Origin: Bacillus sp. MM2020_1
Lineage (GTDB): Bacteria; Bacillota; Bacilli; Bacillales; Cytobacillaceae
Reading direction: 5' to 3'
DNA: 64,000 nt
Assembly: GCA_011250595.1 (NCBI GenBank)
Contig: JAANMP010000013.1
Coordinates: 1 to 64,000 of the forward strand
The notes below the pieces were generated by a model that saw only the letters and a list, made by a program, of their open reading frames with translations, did not search any database and was not told the origin of the DNA. This document shows, piece after piece, positions 33,388 through 41,326 of the stretch. Position 1 is the first letter of the stretch. Each line of letters opens with the position of its first letter. A program made the translations under genes and the position numbers.

Positions 33388-33553
33388 AAGGCTATTTTCG
33401 CTTAGATTGTTGTTTTTCGTATACGTTCATCAACCCGTATAACTTGATGTATCGTGGCATCTTTTCGTAAAAACATTTGCGAAAATTGCCCAGAAACTTA
33501 GTAAAGGACTCTTATAATACTCCAAAAGCAACAAAGTATACGAAAAGAGCCTT
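33388..33553. mobile_element. MITE-like inverted-repeat element
   Basis: About 166 bp bounded by imperfect terminal inverted repeats of roughly 27 bp: the left end reads AAGGCTATTTTCG and the complement of the right end AAGGCTCTTTTCG, with matching TGTTG further in, flanked by TTATA/TTAATAA. It has no coding capacity. The structure fits a miniature inverted-repeat element; family unknown. Confidence 0.5.
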
Positions 33554-33563
33554 TAATAATGAA

Positions 33564-33598
33564 GGAGCCCATCCAATTGGATAGAGCTCCTTTTTTTT
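33564..33598 (+). terminator. terminator
   Basis: GGAGC ... GCTCC with an inner ATCCAATTGGAT palindrome, followed by T8 on the plus strand. It lies between the convergent repeat-protein gene and the ynjF-like gene. Confidence 0.75.
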
Positions 33599-33618
33599 AC
33601 TTATTACATGTGTAAAAA

Positions 33619-34212
33619 TTAAGATTTTAAAATTTTCCGTGCTTCCAATAATCGTTGGATTCCCGTTGTAATTTCAACACCAATAAAAATGATTGTCCAA
33701 AATACGAGATGGGATTGAAAAAGTACCAATAAGGAAAATAGGATAAAACCTTCTGTGCGTTCGGCTAAACCGGGCTGATAATAAAAAGATTTATAGCTCT
33801 CTTTTTCAGACAATGCCCCCACAGTAAGGAAAATGGTCATCGTAAAAATAATCGAAATAGCTAACAAGAGAAACAGCAATAGTACATTTGGTTCGGGGTG
33901 TCGAAGTGCTAAGGCAACTAGGATCCCTGCTTCAACTACACGGTCAAATGTGACATCAAGGACTGTTCCCCAGGAAGATGAAGTTTTGCTCTGCCTTGCC
34001 ATACTCCCATCCACTGCATCAAGGAAACCAGATAACCAAAGCACTGCAACCCCCATAATCGGCTGTCCTAAATAGATTAAAACGCTCGCGATGATTCCAA
34101 TAAAAAATGCGATATATGTTACATGATTGGCACTTAAGCCAACTTTTAATAGGTTGTGAGCAGTTTTTGAAATAATAGGTTGAACGGCTGCACGTCCATG
34201 AGTATCAAGCAT
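33619..34212 (-). CDS. ynjF: CDP-alcohol phosphatidyltransferase (YnjF-like)
   Basis: A 197-residue membrane enzyme with about five helices and the complete CDP-alcohol phosphotransferase signature D-G-x2-A-R-x8-G-x3-D-x3-D: DGSMARQ, then G, then LDVTFD. Such enzymes join a CDP-linked lipid to an alcohol, as in phosphatidylglycerol-phosphate synthesis. Here it is the last gene of the operon that includes the selenoprotein, matching E. coli ynjF behind ynjD. ATG at 34212 follows GGGGGAGG; the longer frame upstream overlaps the ABC gene. The alcohol substrate is unknown. Confidence 0.82.
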   Translation of the reverse strand: MLDTHGRAAVQPIISKTAHNLLKVGLSANHVTYIAFFIGIIASVLIYLGQPIMGVAVLWLSGFLDAVDGSMARQSKTSSSWGTVLDVTFDRVVEAGILVALALRHPEPNVLLLFLLLAISIIFTMTIFLTVGALSEKESYKSFYYQPGLAERTEGFILFSLLVLFQSHLVFWTIIFIGVEITTGIQRLLEARKILKS

Positions 34213-34234
34213 AATAATCCTCCCCCTTCCAAAT

Positions 34235-35242
34235 TTATTCAGTATACCAATGAATTTTCTCAAATGGCACGATAATGCTAATCTTCTCGTCTAGTTTCGG
34301 AATTTTATTCCATCCCAACGTATTAACATCAAGCAAATTGTTTTCCGATGTTACTTGGATTGAAAAGCCCTCCCTGTTAGGTCTTACTTTTGTGACGATA
34401 CCTGATATGATGCACGATGAAACTTCTTTATTAATATCACGCAACAGGCAGTCTCTATCTATTACTTGTAGATGATTGGGGTCAATCCATCCTCTATTTT
34501 GTGTTGTCGGCAGGTTTAATTCACTTTGAAACCATTTATTCCATTGTTTTCTGGAGATTCGATTTGGCAGCGATAAGAACTGTGCGATTTTTTCAGTTGC
34601 AGGATTTTGAAAAAGTGCAGCAGGTGCAGCTATTTGTTGAATTGCCCCTTCAAACATAATCCCGATACGGTCAGCAACCGAAAGTGCTTCATCTAGATAA
34701 TGTGTTACCCATAATATTGAAAAACCTAGTCTTCTCTGCAGTTTAGATAACCACTCAATTAAATCTTGTCTAAGTGATGTATCCAAGGATGCAAACGGCT
34801 CATCCAACAAAAGCAGGTCAGGTTTTAAAATCAGCGCACGCCCTAAGGCAACACGCTGTTGCTGGCCTCCTGATAACTGATGAGGATAACGACTTTCCAA
34901 ACTTTCCAACTGCAGATTTTTCAAGAAATCAAGTGATTGGATTCTTCTTTCCTTTGCTGGAATACCTTTGACTCTTAACCCAAACGCAATATTTTCCAAT
35001 ACAGTAAGATGAGGAAAAAGCCTGGGTTCTTGAAAGACAATTCCCGTAGTTCCATGTTTATCTTCCCATCTTAGTTTCCCTGAGGTAAATGGGATAAGTC
35101 CTGCAATCCCCTTTAAAAGGGTCGTTTTACCACTTCCGGAAGGACCCATTAACACAAAAATTTCCCTTGAATTAATTTGCAAATCTATCGAACTAATAAT
35201 TATAGATTGGTTTATTTGAATCTTTATTCGCTCTAACTGCAC
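34235..35242 (-). CDS. ynjD: ABC transporter ATP-binding protein (YnjD-like)
   Basis: The 335-residue ATPase of an importer has Walker A GPSGSGKTT, Q-loop, signature LSGGQQQR, Walker B LLLLDEPFASLD and the H-loop WVTHYLDEA. The last 100 residues form a separate beta-rich regulatory or OB-like domain (VVTKVRPNREGFSIQV), which E. coli YnjD, as I recall, lacks. The start is GTG at 35242 with GGGGGTGAGGAAGA upstream, 6 nt after the permease gene. Together with the two permeases and the lipoprotein it forms a complete importer. Confidence 0.88.
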   Translation of the reverse strand: MQLERIKIQINQSIIISSIDLQINSREIFVLMGPSGSGKTTLLKGIAGLIPFTSGKLRWEDKHGTTGIVFQEPRLFPHLTVLENIAFGLRVKGIPAKERRIQSLDFLKNLQLESLESRYPHQLSGGQQQRVALGRALILKPDLLLLDEPFASLDTSLRQDLIEWLSKLQRRLGFSILWVTHYLDEALSVADRIGIMFEGAIQQIAAPAALFQNPATEKIAQFLSLPNRISRKQWNKWFQSELNLPTTQNRGWIDPNHLQVIDRDCLLRDINKEVSSCIISGIVTKVRPNREGFSIQVTSENNLLDVNTLGWNKIPKLDEKISIIVPFEKIHWYTE

Positions 35243-35248
35243 TCTTCC

Positions 35249-36067
35249 TCACCCCCTTTTCATGAATTGTTTTCTTGAATTTATCCGCAATAGAAGATAA
35301 TAAGCTAATAACAGTAACAAGATGGGGATAAAAAACAAAAGACTATAGGCTGCAACAATCGATGAATTACCGCTGTTAGCAAACGGAAAAATGACCAAGG
35401 GAATGGTCTGCAAAGTACCCCCGCTCATAATCCATGTCGGTAAATACTGACTAAAGGAAATGACAATGACTAAAAAACTCCCTAATAAGACCGACGGAAT
35501 AAGCAATGGGGCTTCAATCCAGATAAAGATTTTCCATTCACTTGCACCAAGACTGAGAGCAGCTTCTTGAAGTTTGTTTCCAATTAAACGAAATTGAAAC
35601 CAGATAGTCGCAATAAAATATGGCAGTGTTACTAAAAGATGGGCAAAGGCCACACTTACATACTCATTTAAAAAATCAAACTGAATCGCTAAATCATGCA
35701 TGCCAATGATAGAAACGGTATAGGGAATGAACAAGGGGGCGAGTAGAATCGCAAAGATTACTCTCTTCCCTTTAAATTCATTCTGAGCTAAGCCTCTCGA
35801 AGCAGGAATTCCTAATAGTAAGTTTCCGATGAGTGTTAAAAAAGCCACTATCCAACTGTTTAATAGACCTTCTCCTGCCCTGCCTGAAACGGAAAACAGG
35901 TAATTCCATGAATCCAAACTCCATTTTTCAGGTAGAAGTAAAGGCCAAGGCCACTGCTTCGTAAAACTCCAAATTACAAGGGGAATAAAGGGAAGAAAGA
36001 GAAAAAGAGTTAACATCGTTATGAAAAGACCTTTTGCTATCAAACTAGATTTTAGACTTTTCACCAT
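35249..36067 (-). CDS. ABC transporter permease, second half of YnjC
   Basis: A 272-residue permease with six predicted membrane helices and the EAA-type loop LQEAALSLGASEWKIFIWIEAPLLIPS near residues 170-195, which contacts the ATPase. In E. coli the corresponding YnjC is, as I recall, one long fused permease of about 510 residues; here it is split in two. ATG at 36067 is preceded by GGGGAGGAG, and the gene overlaps the upstream permease gene by 7 nt. Confidence 0.85.
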   Translation of the reverse strand: MVKSLKSSLIAKGLFITMLTLFLFLPFIPLVIWSFTKQWPWPLLLPEKWSLDSWNYLFSVSGRAGEGLLNSWIVAFLTLIGNLLLGIPASRGLAQNEFKGKRVIFAILLAPLFIPYTVSIIGMHDLAIQFDFLNEYVSVAFAHLLVTLPYFIATIWFQFRLIGNKLQEAALSLGASEWKIFIWIEAPLLIPSVLLGSFLVIVISFSQYLPTWIMSGGTLQTIPLVIFPFANSGNSSIVAAYSLLFFIPILLLLLAYYLLLRINSRKQFMKRG

Positions 36068-36963
36068 ACTCTCCTCCCCTGCTTGTACCATCGCAATTGT
36101 AAAAATATTAATATACTGCCAACCAAGAAAGAAATGCCAGCCAGTACCATATTCATTGCAATTGCAATCGGTTGGCGTTCCAAGCCAAATTGAGAATACT
36201 CCTGAAACGCTTCTACGGGAATGGAGCCGAACGATGTACTAGCTAACAATGCGGGAATTTCATATGCGCCTAACGTGAAGGCAAATACTACCCACATCCC
36301 TCCAACCCACATCGGCAAAAGAATCGGCACGATGACCCAGCGGACGGTCTGTGAAAATGATCCTCCTAATGCGATTGATTGCTCTCTCCAGTCAGAGAAC
36401 AGTTTCAAAATAAACGGACTTATTAATAAAATAATAAACGGAACTTCCTTCCACATATAAGCTAATATTACGCCAACACCCCACTCATCGTGGACCAGAA
36501 CGGGAAATGCTTCGATTGAATCAATCCAGCCTAATTGATAGGCAAATCTAGAATACCAACCGCTTTGCATTAATACTTGCATGAAGAGGTATGCGGATAA
36601 TAAATGTGGAATACCGACCGGCGCTTGAAAAATAATATTTAGCCACTTCCAATGACGTGAACGTTCAACAAGGAATAATGACGCAATTAACCCGGTTACA
36701 CCGGATAATACTGATACAGCAGCCGCAATCCCAACCGTGACACCGATTGATTGAAGAAATGTGACATTAAACAATTCTTTATATGCCCAAAATTTTCCCT
36801 CTTGGGAAACCAAAGAGAAAGTTTCCTTACTTTCAAAACTTAACGAAAGTGAATGCAATGTTCCACCTAGAAAAAAGATTAGCATAAACAAAAGGGCCGG
36901 CAGAATTCCCAACAGCCCCTTATATTTATTTAATTGATTGCTAATTTTAGTCGTTCGCCACAT
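36061..36963 (-). CDS. ABC transporter permease, first half of YnjC
   Basis: A 300-residue permease with an N-terminal helix, six or so membrane segments and the cytoplasmic coupling loop (QSIALGGSFSQTVRWVIVPILLP near residues 205-225). It pairs with the following permease to form the importer's channel. The start codon lies within the 3' end of the binding-protein gene (17-nt overlap), with GAGGATGG upstream, so expression is tightly coupled. Confidence 0.85.
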   Translation of the reverse strand: MWRTTKISNQLNKYKGLLGILPALLFMLIFFLGGTLHSLSLSFESKETFSLVSQEGKFWAYKELFNVTFLQSIGVTVGIAAAVSVLSGVTGLIASLFLVERSRHWKWLNIIFQAPVGIPHLLSAYLFMQVLMQSGWYSRFAYQLGWIDSIEAFPVLVHDEWGVGVILAYMWKEVPFIILLISPFILKLFSDWREQSIALGGSFSQTVRWVIVPILLPMWVGGMWVVFAFTLGAYEIPALLASTSFGSIPVEAFQEYSQFGLERQPIAIAMNMVLAGISFLVGSILIFLQLRWYKQGRRVW

Positions 36964-38185
36964 TTTTCATCCATCCTCGTTCCAGCCATTGGACATATTC
37001 AGCACCAATCTCCGGTATCCGATGACTAGACAATTCCTGCTGGGTTAGGGTAGCAGGCCCTCTATCAATTGCATCCATTGTTTTTTTATCTTTTTCAGAC
37101 AAGCGATCCACTGAAAGAGACATATTTTCTCCCCAATACTCCAGTTCCATTTTCTTCATTTGAGCAGAAGGTGAAAGCAGGGTATTAATGAGGATTAATG
37201 CGCCATTTGGATTAGGTGCATTATATGGAATAGCAAGAAAATGGGAATTCGACAGCGTTCCCTGGTCAAAGACAAAGGTTTTAGTTGAAGCAGGAAATTC
37301 ACCACTCTTGATTAAGTTAGAGGCATTGGCTTCATCGTATCCCATCGTCATCCAAACTTCACCATTCTTATATAATTGCTCTAACTGAGAAATGGATTGA
37401 GGATAAGATTTGCCTTCCCTCCACAAAAATGGTTCTAACTCGTTCAATGCATTCCAAACTTGGTCCGCATCCGCTTTAATCAATGCTTCATTGTACCCAT
37501 TTAAATACGCACTATAGTCTTTACTTTCTTCATGGAGAACATGGCGAATAAATGCACTTCCCGTAAAATCCGGTGGAGCAGGATACGTAAATTTACCTGG
37601 ATTTTTCTTTACCCATTCTTTTAATTCAGCAATCGATTTTGGAGGGTTTGAGATTTTGTTAGCATCATAGGCAAAGACAAACTGTACCTTTCCCCATGGA
37701 GCTTCATAGCCTTCTGTGGGAAACCCAAAGTCGTAATTAATATCATTGCTTTTGGTATCAACAAATTGGTTAAAGTTAGGAAGCTTCGAAGTAAATGGTC
37801 CAAGGAGTAATTCTTGTTGCTTGGCAATTTTAAAATTCTCTCCATTCACCCATAAAACATCCATTTCTCCTGAATTTTTATTAGCACGCTTTTCAGTCAT
37901 TAATTTATTGATAAATTCTGTTGCATCCATTGGATAGCGTTTTACTTCAATCCCATATTGCTCTTTTACAAGCGGTGCAACCCATTCGTCTATATAGCGA
38001 TTAATGCCTTCATCCCCGCCCCACATAAAGAAATTAACCTTCGACCCTTTTGCCTGAGCAGTAATTTCTTTCCAATCACTTTTTAAACTGGTTTCTCCTG
38101 CTTGTTTGGTATTATTCTTTGCATCAGAACTACATCCTGATAAATTCAATAGAAACAATAAAACTACAATCATTAATTTTTTCAT
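36947..38185 (-). CDS. ynjB: ABC transporter substrate-binding lipoprotein (YnjB-like)
   Basis: The 412-residue lipoprotein has a lipobox LNLSGC (Cys 18) and matches E. coli YnjB segment by segment as I remember it: NFFMWGGDEGINRYID, VLWVNGENFK, the GYEAPWG region, TYPAPPDFTGSAF, LWREGKSYP and NTLLSPSAQMKKMELEYWG. The ligand of this family is not established. ATG at 38185 has AAGGGG six bases upstream. It is the extracytoplasmic part of the importer formed with the next three genes. Confidence 0.88.
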   Translation of the reverse strand: MKKLMIVVLLFLLNLSGCSSDAKNNTKQAGETSLKSDWKEITAQAKGSKVNFFMWGGDEGINRYIDEWVAPLVKEQYGIEVKRYPMDATEFINKLMTEKRANKNSGEMDVLWVNGENFKIAKQQELLLGPFTSKLPNFNQFVDTKSNDINYDFGFPTEGYEAPWGKVQFVFAYDANKISNPPKSIAELKEWVKKNPGKFTYPAPPDFTGSAFIRHVLHEESKDYSAYLNGYNEALIKADADQVWNALNELEPFLWREGKSYPQSISQLEQLYKNGEVWMTMGYDEANASNLIKSGEFPASTKTFVFDQGTLSNSHFLAIPYNAPNPNGALILINTLLSPSAQMKKMELEYWGENMSLSVDRLSEKDKKTMDAIDRGPATLTQQELSSHRIPEIGAEYVQWLERGWMKNVAND

Positions 38186-38197
38186 AAACATCCCCTT

Positions 38198-38410
38198 CTA
38201 GATTTTACAGCTAGAAATGCAGTTAAAATATCGTTCCCACATTCCTACGAAAAAGTATAATGCAATGACAAAACCATTGAAAGGAAGAAATGATGACATT
38301 TCGAAGGAGTAATTCAAGCAATACAGATTATAAATCATAAGTCCGGTTAGAAGCATCCACCGAAAATGCCAGAAGCACTTTTGAACTAATTTTGCTGTTT
38401 TAACTTTCAT
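38198..38410 (-). CDS. small membrane protein in selenoprotein operon
   Basis: A 70-residue protein with two predicted membrane helices (FRWMLLTGLMIYNLYCL and FLPFNGFVIALYFFVGMW), cysteines at CLNY and a terminal CISSC motif. The ATG at 38410 overlaps the TGA stop of the selenoprotein frame (ATGA), with AAAAGGG upstream, so its translation depends on ribosomes that have read through the internal TGA. I recognise no family. Confidence 0.6.
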   Translation of the reverse strand: MKVKTAKLVQKCFWHFRWMLLTGLMIYNLYCLNYSFEMSSFLPFNGFVIALYFFVGMWERYFNCISSCKI

Positions 38411-39162
38411 TGTTTCCCTTTTCCTTTCCATTTATAAGGAAGCTTCACGATCGTTTCCGGGGAATTAATCTCGCTTAAATAGTGAATCGCATCTTGGAGG
38501 ATTTGAGTCTGCAAATGGTGTTCCCCTGCTCTTCCAAAGCTTCTTCCCAGCGGAAAACGTAAATGTAATGACCTTGGAACCCTTACCTTTTCAGTTAAAT
38601 CTGCTAAATGAGTAATTGAGATTGTCGGAATTCCTGCTTTTTCGATTGCATATTGAATCAATCCCACGGATTGATGGCAGATATATCAGCCTGGATTCAA
38701 AATAACGGCATCTACCTTGTCTTCTAGCAATTGTTTAAGAATTAACGGAATCGTCTCTTCAACCAGCGGTGTCGTATTAGGAATATAACCCATTAGTCCA
38801 TAATGATGTCGAGCAACACCACCGATACTACCTTTAAGTGCTAGTTCTTTGAGGCGGAATAAAGGAAAGACACAATTAATGTCTTGGTCTGCATCCATTC
38901 GGTCAAAATGCGTATGGCTGATCATTAAATCCTTTTCTTGGATTGATGATGGAATAAACCGGACTGAGGAATCACCCGCTTCAACCTCAAAAACAGGCTG
39001 TGTTTTCATATGGACACCAGCAGTTGTGATAAGGGCAAACACTGCTTCCTTTGCTGGCTTTGTGAAAGGTACTAAAGGGATAATCCCATGAATTGGGCTA
39101 ACCATATGCTTTGCCTTTAGACTAACGAGGGATTCAATGAACCGATTTCCAGCTAGTTTCAC
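38407..39162 (-). CDS. selenoprotein, GrdB/PrdB-like (in-frame UGA = Sec159)
   Basis: Read with TGA at 38688-38686 as selenocysteine, the frame encodes 251 residues homologous to the selenoprotein B family of glycine/betaine/sarcosine/D-proline reductases, close in size to PrdB. Matching parts are LITTAGVHMKTQP, ISHTHFDRMDADQDINCVFPLFRL, HHYGLMGYIPN and, around the codon, AVILNPG-U-YICHQSVGLIQYAIEKAGIPT: a U-x-x-C redox motif. The open frame continues for 92 codons after the TGA and keeps the family pattern. A hairpin suited to Sec insertion follows. The GTG start at 39162 has GAGGGGG seven bases upstream and overlaps the preceding gene by 29 nt. Treated conventionally, it would appear as two unrelated fragments. 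The reaction is unknown; a thiol/selenol redox role is inferred. Confidence 0.85.
38657..38688 (-). promoter_or_regulatory. bacterial SECIS-like hairpin after UGA
   Basis: On the minus strand the UGA codon is followed after 10 nt by ATCAATC, a CGTGG loop (38668-38664) and GATTGAT: a perfect 7-bp stem. The loop starts 17 nt after the UGA and has G as second base, within the rules used for bacterial SECIS prediction (loop 16-37 nt after UGA, G among the first two loop bases). Confidence 0.75.
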
Positions 39163-40141
39163 TATGTTTCCCCCTCTCTGCGATCCAAAATAAACCACCG
39201 GCTAAACTTGATATTGAAACAAAAATAAAAAATAATAGTGAAATAGTTAAGGCAATCTCAGCAGGTACACCTAGCCCTTTAAAAAATAATACATAACACC
39301 CTTCGCGAACCCCTAAACCATTTACACTGATTGGCAGCATGGTGATCACTGAAATAAGTGTGATAATCATTAACAATTGAATCCACGGGAGATTAATACC
39401 TATTGATAAAAACAGTAAATCATTAATCCAAGCAAGACCGACCTGAAAAAGGATGGAGAGGATGGTAATCTTTAACCACCACTTATAATCTTCTTTTCGA
39501 TAATTCAAGGCGATTTGACTTGTTTTAACAAGCGTGTTTTTAATTTTTAGGACCCAACGATTGATACCAGAGTCAGTCATTTTCTTTTTATCTACTTTAC
39601 ACTTCTTTCTACGTTTGACCACTATACTAATTAGGTAAAACAATAGCAAAAGCATCCCTAAGACAAACAGGATTGGTAAAAGAAATGGTCTCGCTTCTTC
39701 CACAAACAAGGATGAAAAAACGGCAATTACTACTAGTGCAGCCCCACTTGTTATCCGTTCGAATGCTACAGATGCGGTGGCGATGGGAACTCCTGTGATT
39801 CTTCCTAAATAGTAAACACGGACAACATCTCCACCCACACTGCCTGGTAAAAAATTATTGAAAAATAGACCTATATAGTAGAAACGCCCCAATTTAGATA
39901 ATGAGGCGTCTCGCTTTATTTCTTGATTTAATGATGAATCGACAAGCAGCTTCCATTTTAAGATACTCGAGACAACGGTAATTTGAATAGCAATAAATGC
40001 TGCAATAAAATAAATGAACGAGCCCTCTTTTGCAACCTCAATAACCTTACTCCACTCAATTTTTCGTAGAATCCAATAAATTAAACAGGTGCTACCCAAA
40101 ACCCTTATAATTAGATCTTTATTTTTCAAGATAGAGGCCAT
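39134..40141 (-). CDS. flippase-like membrane protein (LPG synthase TM / UPF0104 family)
   Basis: The 335-residue polytopic membrane protein has about eight helices and the family hallmarks SILKWKLLVDSS, FNNFLPGSVGGDVVRVYYLGR near residues 95-115 and LPISVNGLGVREG near 275. This is the lysylphosphatidylglycerol-synthase transmembrane-domain family, lipid flippase-like, without the catalytic aminoacyl-transfer part. The ATG overlaps the preceding stop (TAATG). No counterpart exists in the E. coli ydjXYZ-ynj locus that I know of. The transported lipid is unknown. Confidence 0.82.
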   Translation of the reverse strand: MASILKNKDLIIRVLGSTCLIYWILRKIEWSKVIEVAKEGSFIYFIAAFIAIQITVVSSILKWKLLVDSSLNQEIKRDASLSKLGRFYYIGLFFNNFLPGSVGGDVVRVYYLGRITGVPIATASVAFERITSGAALVVIAVFSSLFVEEARPFLLPILFVLGMLLLLFYLISIVVKRRKKCKVDKKKMTDSGINRWVLKIKNTLVKTSQIALNYRKEDYKWWLKITILSILFQVGLAWINDLLFLSIGINLPWIQLLMIITLISVITMLPISVNGLGVREGCYVLFFKGLGVPAEIALTISLLFFIFVSISSLAGGLFWIAERGKHSETSWKSVH

Positions 40142-41313
40142 TACCCTTTTGCTCCTTGTTTTCCTTTACCCCAGGATTGTAATTTTGGGCGAAGTATCAT
40201 ACCTAATACTGCTAATGCAATCACAATTGTAAAAACAAAGAACAATATTTTTACGGTGCTTGTTGCATTTTGACCAAGATAGGAATAGAGAAGCGTTGCT
40301 GGTAATTGACCAAGGCCTGTAGCCCAGGAAAATTGCCAAAAAGAGATGGATGTTACACCTGCAGCGTAGCTAACTAAGTCAAAGGATACAATTGGAACAA
40401 GTCTGGCTATAAAAACCGCATGCTTTCCATATTTATCAAAAAATTGATCCCACCAGGTTAATGCTTTTTTCGTGACGATTTTTTCAACGACTGGTCTACC
40501 TAAAATTTTGGCTAAATAAAAACATAGGACTGCTCCTGCCATTGCGCTGCTCCAGGAGAGAATAGCTCCCCCAACCCAGCCAAATAATAATCCGTTCGCA
40601 AAGGTAATTACAAATGCCGGGAGTGGTGCGATGATGGATTGGAAGACCATCAATAATCCAGAAACAACTGCAGCTAGAGAACCAAATGATAGAAGGTAAT
40701 CACGGAAGCCCTCAACATCTGCCTCTTTTAAATATTGAATCGACTGGTTAAGCGAATCCTGAATTTCTCCCTGGGCTAGATAGATTAGCAAAAAAAAAGC
40801 AATGAATCCATATAAAAACATCATTCCAAACTTTTGATACCTTGATAATAAATTCCAGCCTGTGTCGGACGCCATTTCGGGATTCCTCTTTTTCAAAAGA
40901 GTGATGACCATAATGGCAATACTAATTGGAAAAACAACTAGTAAAATCTGATTCATTTCGCTTAGAGTAAAAATTTCTTCTAAAAACAAGGATTTCCTTA
41001 CTACATAGGCGGGTAGAATTGCTAGACTCCCCTTAGTAATTGTAAAGTAAGCGATAATTGCCATGCTTGAGATTACAATTGCGGCTGTTGCCTTTGCAGA
41101 CTCCCAGAGCGCAAGTTTTTTTGCGCCCATAAACGTCCTTAAAAAGTAAAACCATGCTCCAGTTAGAATTGAAATCGTTACAAAGTATTCACTATCAAAA
41201 CGCATATCTAGCCATGAATTTTGAATCAACAGAATAGCAATCGCAAATCCCATAAGGAAGAAGAGGAATAACGACGCAATTAATTGACCGAAGGCACGAA
41301 TGACGTTTTTCAT
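40141..41313 (-). CDS. TVP38/TMEM64 (DedA-type) membrane protein, YdjX/YdjZ-like
   Basis: At 390 residues this is longer than a plain TVP38 protein: residues 1-190 hold about five extra helices, and the TVP38/VTT domain covers roughly 200-370 with FANGLLFGWVGGAILSW, AMAGAVLCFYLAKILGR and IARLVPIVSFDLVSYAAGVT. DedA/VTT proteins scramble or recycle membrane lipids and some have been linked to selenite resistance. It corresponds to YdjX/YdjZ of E. coli. It is 13 nt after the YdjY-like gene and overlaps the next start. Confidence 0.85.
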   Translation of the reverse strand: MKNVIRAFGQLIASLFLFFLMGFAIAILLIQNSWLDMRFDSEYFVTISILTGAWFYFLRTFMGAKKLALWESAKATAAIVISSMAIIAYFTITKGSLAILPAYVVRKSLFLEEIFTLSEMNQILLVVFPISIAIMVITLLKKRNPEMASDTGWNLLSRYQKFGMMFLYGFIAFFLLIYLAQGEIQDSLNQSIQYLKEADVEGFRDYLLSFGSLAAVVSGLLMVFQSIIAPLPAFVITFANGLLFGWVGGAILSWSSAMAGAVLCFYLAKILGRPVVEKIVTKKALTWWDQFFDKYGKHAVFIARLVPIVSFDLVSYAAGVTSISFWQFSWATGLGQLPATLLYSYLGQNATSTVKILFFVFTIVIALAVLGMILRPKLQSWGKGKQGAKG

Positions 41314-41326
41314 TTTCTCACCCCTA

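Noticed and set aside
38407-38667. Separate 86-codon gene starting at GTG 38667, and the TGA at 38686 as a real stop
   Set aside because: No ribosome binding site precedes that GTG, the protein only makes sense as the second half of the GrdB/PrdB-like frame, and the TGA sits at the Sec position followed by a SECIS-like hairpin.
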